A stretch of DNA of 64,000 bases from Dyadobacter sandarakinus (GTDB taxonomy: Bacteria; Bacteroidota; Bacteroidia; Cytophagales; Spirosomataceae). The position numbers and the translations under genes are program-made. The DNA is taken from NCBI RefSeq assembly GCF_016894445.1, contig NZ_CP056775.1, positions 3,784,001 to 3,848,000 on the forward strand, given 5' to 3'. Under the pieces are notes generated by a model. The model saw only the letters and a program-made list of their open reading frames with translations, was not told where the DNA came from and ran no database searches. Shown piece by piece: positions 18,632 through 26,778 of this stretch. Positions within the stretch are counted from its first letter, which is position 1. Each line of letters opens with the position of its first letter.

Positions 18632-18844
18632 TTATGCTTTGTACCAGTTACCTTCCGCAGTGCTGCCCGCAACGGCGCCCCGCATTTCAGGGACCTGACC
18701 GTAAATGCAGCTTCCTGCTTTTATATCCGGGTGGCGTTTGGCCGGGCGGGTACCGGGCCGGGACGGGTTTTCTGCATCTTTGCAGCTGGGCAGCAGCAGC
18801 GCCGGGAACAACGCAGCTGCGAGGGTTTTCTTTCTTTTTAACAT
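18632..18844 (-). CDS. Small putative lipoprotein, unknown
   Basis: This 70-residue product has a positively charged start, a hydrophobic core and a lipobox (ALLLPSC), giving a mature lipid-anchored peptide of about 50 residues rich in Gly, Pro and Arg. No family is recognised. It precedes the seven-TM protein by 2 bp and is the first gene of the cluster. Short length makes it less certain than its neighbours, but the lipobox and tight spacing argue for it. Confidence 0.5.
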   Translation of the reverse strand: MLKRKKTLAAALFPALLLPSCKDAENPSRPGTRPAKRHPDIKAGSCIYGQVPEMRGAVAGSTAEGNWYKA

Positions 18845-18988
18845 GGCTGATTAAATGATGGATTAGGCTGCAAACCGCGTTTCCGACGGTTGCGCTGCAA
18901 TTTTACAGGTAATCAGCATGCTATATGCAGGGAGGCAGACGACTGTCGATAAACAGCATTTTTTATCGACGAATCACCTGTAAAAGGT

Positions 18989-19711
18989 TCAGAATGCCTG
19001 CCTGAAACGCTTCTGGCAATCGTTGCGAAAGTTGCGCCCGATGGGCAGCTCCTTGCCCGCAATCCCGACTTTGTAGGAATGGTAGCTTTCTACCTTGTTA
19101 ACCGCCACAATAAATGAGCGGTGTACCCGCACAAAATGCTCTTCGGACAACAACTCTTCCAGGAGGCTGATCTTTTGTTTTGAAATAAGCACCTTATCCC
19201 GCAATACCACCTTCACGTAATCACGAATGCTTTCGATCCAGAGAATTTCCTCTACGTTGACCTTCACCATCTTGCGGTCCACTTTGAGGTACAGAAAAGC
19301 GTCGTTTGAGCCGGGTGCGGCGGCGGCTGTTTGCTCGGGCTGCTGTTTCTCAATCTGCAAAGCCGCAAATGCCTTGTCCATAGCCCGCAGAAAACGCTCA
19401 AAAGGAATGGGTTTAAGCAGGTAGTCCAATGCATTCAGGTCAAACCCCTCTACGGCATAGTCCTGGTAGGCAGTCGTGAAAATAACTCTGGGCGGATGTT
19501 TCAGGCTGCGCAGGAGGTCGGTGCCTTTGAGGCCGGGCATCTTGACATCCAGGAACATCAGATCCACCTTCTGCTGCTGCAAAACCTGGAATGCCTGGAT
19601 CGCATGGTGACAGCGCGCAATGATTTTTACCTGACCAAAATTAGCCAGATAATTGTCCAGGACTTCGAGCGCATGCGGCTCATCGTCTACCAGGAGTACG
19701 TTCATTTCCAT
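18989..19711 (-). CDS. LytTR-family response regulator
   Basis: This 240-residue regulator has a receiver domain (residues 1-120) with acidic pair DD at 9-10 and phospho-acceptor Asp55 in LMFLDVKMPG, and a C-terminal LytTR DNA-binding domain (about 135-238; ILWIESIRDYVKVVL, HFVRVHRSFIVAVNKV). LytTR domains bind DNA with beta-strands rather than an HTH. The histidine kinase gene ends 2 bp upstream, so the two form one operon. Targets are unknown; the small envelope gene cluster immediately downstream is a reasonable candidate. Confidence 0.95.
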   Translation of the reverse strand: MEMNVLLVDDEPHALEVLDNYLANFGQVKIIARCHHAIQAFQVLQQQKVDLMFLDVKMPGLKGTDLLRSLKHPPRVIFTTAYQDYAVEGFDLNALDYLLKPIPFERFLRAMDKAFAALQIEKQQPEQTAAAAPGSNDAFLYLKVDRKMVKVNVEEILWIESIRDYVKVVLRDKVLISKQKISLLEELLSEEHFVRVHRSFIVAVNKVESYHSYKVGIAGKELPIGRNFRNDCQKRFRQAF

Positions 19712-19713
19712 GG

Positions 19714-20811
19714 TCAGATCTCGGTTTTTTTCAGCTCAATTTCGAGAATTACGGCAAAGACTTCCGGTTCTTCAAAGATCCTCAGCTGGTGTGCCTGCGG
19801 GTACAGGATTTCCAGCCTTTTACGCACATTGGCTAATCCGATGCTCACATGATGAGGCCGCAGATCGGGGTGGGCCGGCAACTCCGGCCTGCTGTTTGAT
19901 ATTTTAAATTTGAGCAGCTGGTCCTTTACACGCAGGTCCATGTTGATCCACGCCTGGCCTACCTGCTCACTGGCTCCGTGCTTGAACGCATTTTCGACGA
20001 GCGGAAGGATGAGCAGCGGTACGATGCGATGCTCCGACAAGCTTCCGTGTATACTGAAAGTAATGTCAAGCCGCTCGTCGTACCGTATTTTTTCCAGTGC
20101 AATGTAGCTTTCAACAATGCGGATGTCCCTTTCCAGACTTACTACCCCCGTATTGGCCTCATACAGCATATACCGCAGGATCTCGGCCAACCCCATGACC
20201 ACAGCCGGAGACTGGGGCGACTGGTTGAGGGTGAGGGCATAGAGGTTGTTGAGGGTATTGAACAAAAAATGCGGATGAAGCTGTCCTTTCAGAAAATTCA
20301 GCTCCGCCTCGGTAGCCGCCTGTTTTCGCTCAAACCACATTTTAAAAAACTTTACCGACAAGGCAATCCATACAAAGATGTTGGTTTGCTCAAATGCACT
20401 GATCAGGTAGGTAGGTCTCGCAAACTGCTCGCCGGGCGTGCCATCGAGCTTGTGCCAGATGAAAGCAGGATCGGTTTTCAGGACTGCCCGGTAGATCAAT
20501 GGATCTGCAATAAAAATCTCGATCAGCCGGAATGCCACGGTGGAAAGTACGACGCACAGAAACAGGCAGATGAAGAAAACAACATACCGTCCCCCATTGA
20601 AATACCGTGGAATGATAAAATAGGCAATCGAATAAAAATAGAGCGCATGTACCGGCATAAACATGGCTACAATCCCCATCGCAAACCAGTACCCCGGCAA
20701 TCCGGCGCCGTACACAAAGGTGAGCACACAAAGGATAAACAGCCAGAAGGCCAGGTGCCGGACGACCTTTTTTTCGGAAAAACGGGCTGACAGGGTGGCA
20801 ATAAGGTGCAT
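19714..20811 (-). CDS. LytS/YehU-type sensor histidine kinase
   Basis: This 365-residue inner-membrane kinase has four hydrophobic segments in the first about 170 residues, then the His_kinase domain with phospho-acceptor in GQLHPHFLFNTLNNLYAL, and a HATPase_c domain with the N box LPLVENAFKHG and G box SIGLANVRKRL. It signals to the LytTR regulator encoded next. I chose ATG at 20811: the TTG six bases upstream lies inside a perfect -7 promoter box (20815-20822), so it can hardly be translated from that promoter. Confidence 0.93.
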   Translation of the reverse strand: MHLIATLSARFSEKKVVRHLAFWLFILCVLTFVYGAGLPGYWFAMGIVAMFMPVHALYFYSIAYFIIPRYFNGGRYVVFFICLFLCVVLSTVAFRLIEIFIADPLIYRAVLKTDPAFIWHKLDGTPGEQFARPTYLISAFEQTNIFVWIALSVKFFKMWFERKQAATEAELNFLKGQLHPHFLFNTLNNLYALTLNQSPQSPAVVMGLAEILRYMLYEANTGVVSLERDIRIVESYIALEKIRYDERLDITFSIHGSLSEHRIVPLLILPLVENAFKHGASEQVGQAWINMDLRVKDQLLKFKISNSRPELPAHPDLRPHHVSIGLANVRKRLEILYPQAHQLRIFEEPEVFAVILEIELKKTEI

Positions 20812-20814
20812 GTA

Positions 20815-20822
20815 CAAAAGTA
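20815..20822 (-). promoter_or_regulatory. -7 box of the LytS-type kinase operon
   Basis: TACTTTTG read on the minus strand is a perfect TAnnTTTG match. Only 3 nt separate it from the ATG at 20811, so transcripts from it would be leaderless or nearly so. I find no good -33 TTG at the usual distance. Confidence 0.4.
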
Positions 20823-21134
20823 ATTATTTCATGGGTCGATTGGGAGACGCGGTGTTTTTGAAGACATACGGCGGACTTGCGTCGACAAAATGCATTTGAG
20901 AAAGGTGAATCGTCGCCCGGTGCAGGAGCCACAAGACTGTGCAGGACTCAGGCAGAATGACTTGGTTATATTACTAACTGCGGCCCGCGACAAAATATCT
21001 GCAAGTACCTGAGAATAAAGCATTGTCAACACGCATAACCCGCAAGCAGCCAGGGGAAAAAGATATTTTATCCAAATCAAAGCCCGAAGTCACAACTTGT
21101 ATCTGCTTTTCTTCGGCTCCGTGGTTTTTCTGAG

Positions 21135-21142
21135 TACTTTTG
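21135..21142 (+). promoter_or_regulatory. -7 box of ahcY promoter
   Basis: TACTTTTG is a perfect TAnnTTTG match. An upstream ATG at 21140 falls inside this box, whereas ATG 21179 is about 30 nt past the expected transcription start; this decides the ahcY start. The -33 region has only a weak TTCG. Confidence 0.55.
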
Positions 21143-21178
21143 TACATTCCAAATGAAATGAACAAAACTGTTTTTAGC

Positions 21179-22495
21179 ATGGCAACATCAACTGAAACGT
21201 ACATTCCTTACAAAGTAAAGGACATCACACTGGCAGAATGGGGCCGGAAAGAAATTACACTGGCAGAAGCAGAAATGCCGGGCCTGATGGCTATCCGTAC
21301 CGAGTACGGACCGTCTCAGCCGCTGGCAGGAGCACGTGTTGCAGGCTGTCTGCACATGACGATCCAGACTGCCGTGCTGATCGAAACTTTGACGGCACTG
21401 GGCGCTGAGGTAACCTGGTCATCATGCAACATCTTCTCTACCCAGGATCACGCTGCTGCTGCCATTGCCGCTGCCGGTATCCCGGTTTATGCATGGAAAG
21501 GCATGAACGAGGAAGAGTTCAACTGGTGTATCGAGCAAACACTGTTTTTCGGTGAAGACCGCCAGCCGCTGAATATGATCCTTGATGACGGTGGAGATCT
21601 TACCAATATGGTTTTTGACGAATATCCTGAGCTGATCGGTGGTATCCGCGGACTTTCGGAAGAAACAACCACAGGCGTTCACCGCCTTTACGAGCGTTAC
21701 AAAAACGGCACATTGCACCTGCCGTCCATTAACGTAAACGACTCGGTGACCAAATCGAAATTTGATAATAAATACGGCTGCCGCGAGTCACTGGTTGACT
21801 CGATCCGCCGCGCTACCGACCTGATGCTGGCTGGTAAAGTGGCAGTAGTAGCCGGTTATGGTGACGTAGGTAAAGGTTCTGCTGAATCCCTGAGAGGTGC
21901 AGGCTGCCGCGTGCTCGTAACCGAGATCGATCCTATCTGCGCATTGCAGGCTGCTATGGACGGATATGAAGTAGTTACCATGGACGAAGCTGCCAGCCGT
22001 GCCAATATTTTTGTAACTGCAACCGGAAATTACAAGATCATCACAGAGAACCATTTCCGCAAAATGCGCGACAAGGCTGTGGTTTGTAACATCGGACACT
22101 TTGATAATGAAATTGATATGGCGTGGCTGAACGGCGCATATGGCCATACAAAATCTCAGGTTAAACCGCAGGTTGACATTTACAATGTAGAAGGAAAAGA
22201 CATTATCGTACTGGCAGAAGGCCGTCTGGTAAACCTGGGCTGCGCGATGGGTCACCCTTCATTTGTAATGTCGTGCTCATTCTCTAACCAGACGCTCGCA
22301 CAAATTGAGCTATGGACCAATACTGCGAGCTACGAGAAGAAAGTATACGTGCTGCCAAAAGCATTGGATGAAAAAGTAGCAGCCCTGCACCTGGCCCACG
22401 TAGGCGCCAAGCTGGACACGCTGACAGACGAACAAGCCGCTTACATCGGCGTAACGCCTCAAGGTCCGTTCAAAGCAGAAACGTACCGCTATTAA
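21179..22495 (+). CDS. ahcY: S-adenosylhomocysteine hydrolase (adenosylhomocysteinase)
   Basis: This cytosolic NAD-dependent enzyme hydrolyses S-adenosylhomocysteine to adenosine and homocysteine, removing the product of methyltransfer reactions. The 438 residues carry the substrate-domain [17 protein letters not shown], the NAD-binding Rossmann motif [36 protein letters not shown] with [12 protein letters not shown], and end in the conserved KAETYRY tail with the C-terminal Lys/Tyr that reaches the partner subunit's NAD site. It is monocistronic and ends in a strong terminator. Confidence 0.98.
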   Translation: MATSTETYIPYKVKDITLAEWGRKEITLAEAEMPGLMAIRTEYGPSQPLAGARVAGCLHMTIQTAVLIETLTALGAEVTWSSCNIFSTQDHAAAAIAAAGIPVYAWKGMNEEEFNWCIEQTLFFGEDRQPLNMILDDGGDLTNMVFDEYPELIGGIRGLSEETTTGVHRLYERYKNGTLHLPSINVNDSVTKSKFDNKYGCRESLVDSIRRATDLMLAGKVAVVAGYGDVGKGSAESLRGAGCRVLVTEIDPICALQAAMDGYEVVTMDEAASRANIFVTATGNYKIITENHFRKMRDKAVVCNIGHFDNEIDMAWLNGAYGHTKSQVKPQVDIYNVEGKDIIVLAEGRLVNLGCAMGHPSFVMSCSFSNQTLAQIELWTNTASYEKKVYVLPKALDEKVAALHLAHVGAKLDTLTDEQAAYIGVTPQGPFKAETYRY

Positions 22496-22516
22496 GCACA
22501 GTGTAGTATGCAAACG

Positions 22517-22546
22517 AAAAAGGCTGCCCAAAGGCAGCCTTTTTCT
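22517..22546 (+). terminator. Intrinsic terminator after ahcY
   Basis: A perfect 12-bp stem AAAAAGGCTGCC / GGCAGCCTTTTT closes a 4-nt CAAA loop, 21 bp after the ahcY stop. Its A-run and T-run let it serve the convergent SHOCT gene as well. Confidence 0.9.
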
Positions 22547-22617
22547 TGTTACTGGTCTCTCTACTTCAAAAAAAGCAGCTGACAATAACCATCCTTTTCG
22601 GCCTCTTTGGCCAATGG

Positions 22618-23370
22618 TTACAGCCTGGCAAGCAGTTCCTGTTTTTTAGACCTGAATTCTTCTTCAGTAATGTGCCCCTTTTCATAAAGCGCATTGATTT
22701 TCTCAATGGTTGAAATGATGGCATCGCTGGAATCCGAGGAGCGCAGGTCTGCATTGGAAGTAACATCGTAGGCAATCTCGGGCGTAGGCTGCATCTTTTC
22801 GCCCGGTGCAGATACCACCGAAAGGCTGCCCAGGTCTACCGGCCCATCCTGGCTGGTAAACCGGTGCGACTGGCCGTAACCCTGCTGCTGCGAAACACCC
22901 GATATTTCATGGTGCTTGGTGTCGTAAATGGTACGTCTGCCATCCTCTTCAATCACCAGCCTGCGCGCAGGTGCAAAGTAGGCATATCTGAAATTGTTTT
23001 GGGAGCCTGTTGAGGTAGGTGTTCCGAATATAGCAGGCCAGCTACCCGCATTGTTGCCTGCATGCTTTTGTGGCAGCTCAGCTTCACCGTTTTCCTCAAA
23101 CAACACCGAAGTACTTACTTTGGCAGCCAGTTCATTGCAAAGCTCTTCAACATGCGTACGCAAAGCGCTGTTAAACATATCCCCTACCATCACCATTCCG
23201 CCGCGCATCCACTGACCCGCGCCGCCAAGCTCAGGTATGTTGAACTGTGCCGCCGTACCTCCACCGCTGACGATGGCCTTGAGCAGGCTTTCTACTGTAT
23301 CGGTACTTACCTTATATTTTGCAGCAGTCTCTTCAACATACTGCCGACCTTCATTTGTGAGTGTTTTCAT
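22618..23370 (-). CDS. SHOCT-domain protein, function unknown
   Basis: This 250-residue soluble protein has a C-terminal SHOCT motif (INALYEKGHITEEEFRSKKQ), a short helical module found at the ends of many unrelated proteins and thought to mediate oligomerisation. The N-terminal about 110 residues are helical and include a Gly-rich part (GGGTAAQFNIPELGGAGQW). There is no signal peptide. It starts 67 bp after the M48 protease gene and is probably co-transcribed with it and the YjgN-like gene. Confidence 0.75.
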   Translation of the reverse strand: MKTLTNEGRQYVEETAAKYKVSTDTVESLLKAIVSGGGTAAQFNIPELGGAGQWMRGGMVMVGDMFNSALRTHVEELCNELAAKVSTSVLFEENGEAELPQKHAGNNAGSWPAIFGTPTSTGSQNNFRYAYFAPARRLVIEEDGRRTIYDTKHHEISGVSQQQGYGQSHRFTSQDGPVDLGSLSVVSAPGEKMQPTPEIAYDVTSNADLRSSDSSDAIISTIEKINALYEKGHITEEEFRSKKQELLARL

Positions 23371-23437
23371 GGTACTGATTCTGTTTTACGTCAACACCAA
23401 AAAAACAGTGCCATCATGGAGGCTGATGCAATGCGTA

Positions 23438-24523
23438 CTACCTGGCATTGAGCACCTTTTGCCATAGCCTGTCCAGCTCGGGCTGCGGCTGTATGCCGGT
23501 TTGTGCCTTCACCTTTTGGCCGGCATATTCCAGGCGCTCGTCGGTGAGCGGGTGTGTACTCAATATTTTGAGCTGTGCGGGTAGTGCCACGTTTTGTTTG
23601 AGAAGGTTAAATAATCCGGTGAAGCCTTTCAGATCCACATGCTTCTGCTCCATGTAGGCAATTGCCCTCTCGTCGGCTTCGGTTTCCAGGTCGCGCGAGT
23701 AGGTGAGGTTCAGGAGCATATTGGAGTTTTCGGCCAGTACGGCTACAATGCCATTGATATCATTAAGCAGCAGCGAAACAAACATGTAGGACCCCAGACT
23801 GCGAAAGAGGCTTTTGAGTGAATGCCGGTAATGGATATGCGCAATTTCGTGCGAAAGCAGGGCGGCAAGCTCCTCCTTCGTTTTCATTTTTGTTAAAATC
23901 TGATCATATACGACGATGTACCCGCCGGGAAGCGCGAATGCATTCATCTCGTTTTTCCGGATCACAGTTACTTGTACGGGGTACTTCATTTCACCGGGAC
24001 TGACCACGGCGGCAAAGTCGGTTAATACATCGGATAGTTCTTTGTTAACCTTTTCCTCACTGATGATATTTTCATGCAGGGTTTCCCCGATCTGCTCCTC
24101 GACGCTTGCGGGAACAACCGTGGCGGTTTTCTCGGCTGCGAAAGGCAGGATGTAAAAGTACCCGGCCAGGATCAGCGCCAGGGTACCTATGATCAGACCT
24201 GCTATGAGCATGTTCCGGCCCGCCGGCTTGTCGAAGATGCTGCTTCTGAAGTATTTCCTGTCCGGATATTCCGTTCTGATCGCATGCAGCAAACTGTCAT
24301 CATTGGTTTCAAAAACCTCTTCCGGAAAATCGCCGTACCTGAATACCCGGATGTTTGTGAAATTCTGATCGGCCTGTATACCTGCCAGCGACCAGCGGGA
24401 TACCTGTAACGCACCGTCCTGGTCGGTGTAGGTAATCACCCAGTGGTCAGGCAGCAGTTCCAGCATCGCGTCGAATATGGCCGACGTTTTCCCATTGTAA
24501 TACCTGACCCTGAAAGACTTCAT
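23438..24523 (-). CDS. M48-family metallopeptidase, membrane-anchored
   Basis: This 361-residue protein has a cytoplasmic-looking N-terminal domain of about 100 residues, one transmembrane segment (about 104-126) and an M48 peptidase domain. The zinc motif HEIAH is at 225-229, and the third ligand lies in LETEADERAIAYM. The domain is typical of periplasmic BepA/LoiP-like proteases. The gene begins 15 bp after the YjgN-like gene; as far as I know a YjgN (DUF898) plus M48 pairing recurs in many genomes, suggesting a joint role in envelope quality control. Confidence 0.9.
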   Translation of the reverse strand: MKSFRVRYYNGKTSAIFDAMLELLPDHWVITYTDQDGALQVSRWSLAGIQADQNFTNIRVFRYGDFPEEVFETNDDSLLHAIRTEYPDRKYFRSSIFDKPAGRNMLIAGLIIGTLALILAGYFYILPFAAEKTATVVPASVEEQIGETLHENIISEEKVNKELSDVLTDFAAVVSPGEMKYPVQVTVIRKNEMNAFALPGGYIVVYDQILTKMKTKEELAALLSHEIAHIHYRHSLKSLFRSLGSYMFVSLLLNDINGIVAVLAENSNMLLNLTYSRDLETEADERAIAYMEQKHVDLKGFTGLFNLLKQNVALPAQLKILSTHPLTDERLEYAGQKVKAQTGIQPQPELDRLWQKVLNAR

Positions 24524-24538
24524 ATATTAAAGTTACTG

Positions 24539-25498
24539 CTAAACGAGACCAATATCGATCATATCGGCCAGGTCTTCGCCGGTTGCGTCCTTGTAATTTT
24601 CCTCTGTCTGGCGGATCGATTCCGTGTCCAGGGTACCTTCTATGATCGAGTTGTTAAATACAAACCGCAGGCTGCGGCAGATTGCCCAGGGCGTACCAAT
24701 GCCCAATGTAAACAGGATGATCAGGAAATTGCCCGCCAGCAGTCTGAAAAACCCGCCCGCGGTAGCCGTAGACCGGAAAACCAGCCTGTGATCATCCTGG
24801 TACATGCGGATATTGTCAATGTAATAATTAAAAAGATCCCTGAAATACCAGAACGAGTAAATTCCCAGCGTGACGAGAGAAAGCAGATAACCTTTCAGGT
24901 TAAGCACAAAGAAATCGGACCCATTGCCTTTATACGAAAACGTAACATTGCCAAAACGCACATTTTTCATGACATACCGGCGGATATCAATGATAAACCA
25001 GAAAGAATAAATACCTAAGGTGAGGATCGTGAGAATGGAGCCTTTTACAAAAAAGCGCATAAACTCTTTGAGATCGCCCCGGTACCCGAAACGCACCCCG
25101 CGCCAGGAAGAACGGGAAAGCCGGTACCGCAGGGAGCCATGTACAGCCACCGGAATAAGCAGCAGCAATGCCCCGTAAAAGAAGAGCAAGCCAATGATCG
25201 TGAGCGTCATATTTTTTGAAAGCATGCAGGCAACCAGCACGCCATAGATGACGATGAAAATACCGATGGCCTTGATGAAGCCGATGAACATTTCACGACC
25301 TGTACCATGGAATGTGAACCTGCTGCCTTCAAACTCAGATTCTTCATACAGGTACCGGAGCAAGGCCGCTTTTGCCCAGGGATAGTAGAGGCCCAGCGTA
25401 GCGATGGTCAGCAATGCATTCACAAGATAAATCCCGAGCAGCTTCATGCCTTCTCCATAAAAGGTAACCTGCCGGTGCTGCGTATAATTTTCTTCCAT
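24539..25498 (-). CDS. YjgN/DUF898-family membrane protein
   Basis: This 319-residue polytopic protein has about six hydrophobic segments arranged as three similar units, each with a TLGxYxxWxx(I/R)xxR-like stretch (IATLGLYYPWAKAALLRYL, ILTLGIYSFWFIIDIRRYV, LVTLGIYSFWYFRDLFNYY), the hallmark of DUF898. Function is unknown; the family sits in the inner membrane. It is the first gene of an operon with the M48 protease and probably the SHOCT protein. Confidence 0.9.
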   Translation of the reverse strand: MEENYTQHRQVTFYGEGMKLLGIYLVNALLTIATLGLYYPWAKAALLRYLYEESEFEGSRFTFHGTGREMFIGFIKAIGIFIVIYGVLVACMLSKNMTLTIIGLLFFYGALLLLIPVAVHGSLRYRLSRSSWRGVRFGYRGDLKEFMRFFVKGSILTILTLGIYSFWFIIDIRRYVMKNVRFGNVTFSYKGNGSDFFVLNLKGYLLSLVTLGIYSFWYFRDLFNYYIDNIRMYQDDHRLVFRSTATAGGFFRLLAGNFLIILFTLGIGTPWAICRSLRFVFNNSIIEGTLDTESIRQTEENYKDATGEDLADMIDIGLV

Positions 25499-25732
25499 AA
25501 AAAAGTTGGTTTGGATGTAAGTCGGTCAAATATAATTTTTTATGCTGCCTTTAAGGACAGATGTAACCGCTGATATGCCTGTTGATTATTCTGAGGGGGA
25601 AACTTCTTATTAAGCGGCTCAGTGTTACACGGCATGATCCCGGATCAGGAAGGAAGACTGCTCCTGGCCATCGTCGGGTTCCGGCGGCACAATTGTTTTG
25701 ACCAGGTCCTATATCATCTAAAAACCAGAAAC

Positions 25733-25981
25733 ATGGAAACCAATCAATCCTGGGCCGGCATGCCGGTAGCGATAGACCCTACTGACCCTACCGAAACACC
25801 GCCGTTTGACCCTCGTCCCGAAGTGCCGGTACCCACGCCACCCGAGGAAACACCCCCGTTTGAAAGGGAGCCCGAGACAACGCCCGTAATCCCGGAGCCT
25901 GAGCTGCCGCCGGTAGAGCCCGTGGTGCCCGAAACAGAGCCGATCACCCCAGGCGACCAGCCGGAAATACCATTTAAATAG
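25733..25981 (+). CDS. Small Pro/Glu-rich low-complexity protein, unknown
   Basis: This 82-residue product is dominated by Pro, Glu and Thr with PEVPVPTPPEETPPFE-like repeats and no signal peptide. It is probably disordered. I chose ATG 25733 because residues encoded further upstream have an ordinary, unrelated composition. The opposite strand is also open here with a Gly/Ser-rich translation, a by-product of the repeats; the plus-strand reading is favoured because similar acidic Pro-rich peptides occur in Bacteroidota. Confidence is limited. Confidence 0.45.
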   Translation: METNQSWAGMPVAIDPTDPTETPPFDPRPEVPVPTPPEETPPFEREPETTPVIPEPELPPVEPVVPETEPITPGDQPEIPFK

Positions 25982-25982
25982 T

Positions 25983-26531
25983 CTATTCGTCGAATGTCGA
26001 TGGCCGGTGTACACCGGGAATTTTGGCCAGGTGAAGGTAATTCTCCTGGTCAAAACATATAAAAACCACCCGGTCGATCTGCCCCGGATGATCCAGGAGA
26101 AAAGCAGTTACTGCTTCTACTGCCACCTTGGCAGCCTGCTCTTTGGGATAACCATAAATACCCGTGCTGATATTGGGAAATGCAATACTCCTGCAGCCAT
26201 GCGCTGTCGCCAGCTCCATTGAGCGCGCATAACAGCTTGCCAGCTTTTCGGGCTCCCCTTTGCTCCCGCCCTGCCATACCGGCCCTACGGTGTGGATCAC
26301 ATACCTGGCCGGCAACTTTCCTGCACTGGTAATCACCGCATCTCCCGTGGAGCAGCTTCCTTGCCTGGCCACAATTTTCCGGCACTCTTCCAGAATCTGC
26401 GGCCCGCCGGCGCGGTGTATGGCACCATCCACACCACCTCCGCCCAGCAGGGATGACTTGGCCGCATTCACGATGGCGTCCACTTTAAGCTGCGTTATGT
26501 CACCTTTGATGAGTTCAATAATCTGATCCAT
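25983..26531 (-). CDS. Macro-domain protein (putative O-acetyl-ADP-ribose deacetylase)
   Basis: This 182-residue single macro domain has [20 protein letters not shown] then [14 protein letters not shown], and the second loop [13 protein letters not shown], all ADP-ribose-contacting motifs of the MacroD/YmdB type. It should bind ADP-ribose and may remove it from O-acetyl-ADP-ribose, protein or nucleic-acid ends. It is monocistronic and convergent with the Pro-rich gene, whose stop is almost adjacent. Confidence 0.93.
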   Translation of the reverse strand: MDQIIELIKGDITQLKVDAIVNAAKSSLLGGGGVDGAIHRAGGPQILEECRKIVARQGSCSTGDAVITSAGKLPARYVIHTVGPVWQGGSKGEPEKLASCYARSMELATAHGCRSIAFPNISTGIYGYPKEQAAKVAVEAVTAFLLDHPGQIDRVVFICFDQENYLHLAKIPGVHRPSTFDE

Positions 26532-26694
26532 AGGAAAAAAGGGATATTTGTTCAGGCCGGGAAGTTATATAAACAATCATTCCTCATTGTGCACCGCCCT
26601 TTTTGTTTTTGTACAAAACCTATATTTTAGAGTTAAAAAAGTACGATACTTTCACTATTAAAAAGTAATTCGTATCAATGTAACTTATTAGAAT

Positions 26695-26710
26695 TATTTT
26701 CTAGAAAATA
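26695..26710. promoter_or_regulatory. 16-bp perfect palindrome in the promoter of the CBM6/GH-A gene
   Basis: TATTTTCTAGAAAATA is its own reverse complement and ends 18 bp before the -7 box at 26729, which is exactly where a -33 element would sit. It is a likely regulator binding site, probably an activator because the -33 match is otherwise poor. Confidence 0.5.
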
Positions 26711-26728
26711 TTCTATACGTCAATGTAG

Positions 26729-26736
26729 TACTTTTG
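26729..26736 (+). promoter_or_regulatory. -7 box of the CBM6/GH-A gene
   Basis: TACTTTTG is a perfect TAnnTTTG match, 42 nt before the ATG at 26779. The leader contains a short hairpin TTCCCG / CGGGAA (26742-26760). Confidence 0.55.
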
Positions 26737-26778
26737 TAAAATTCCCGTATCTTCCGGGAAATATTAGTTTTAATCTGA

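Larger units (their letters stand above)
20812..21178. other. Divergent intergenic region between the kinase gene and ahcY
   Basis: This 367-bp gap carries two outward-facing TAnnTTTG boxes, 20815-20822 on the minus strand and 21135-21142 on the plus strand. A short open frame on the minus strand (20829-21080) has no family resemblance and I do not call it a gene. I see nothing else. Confidence 0.6.
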
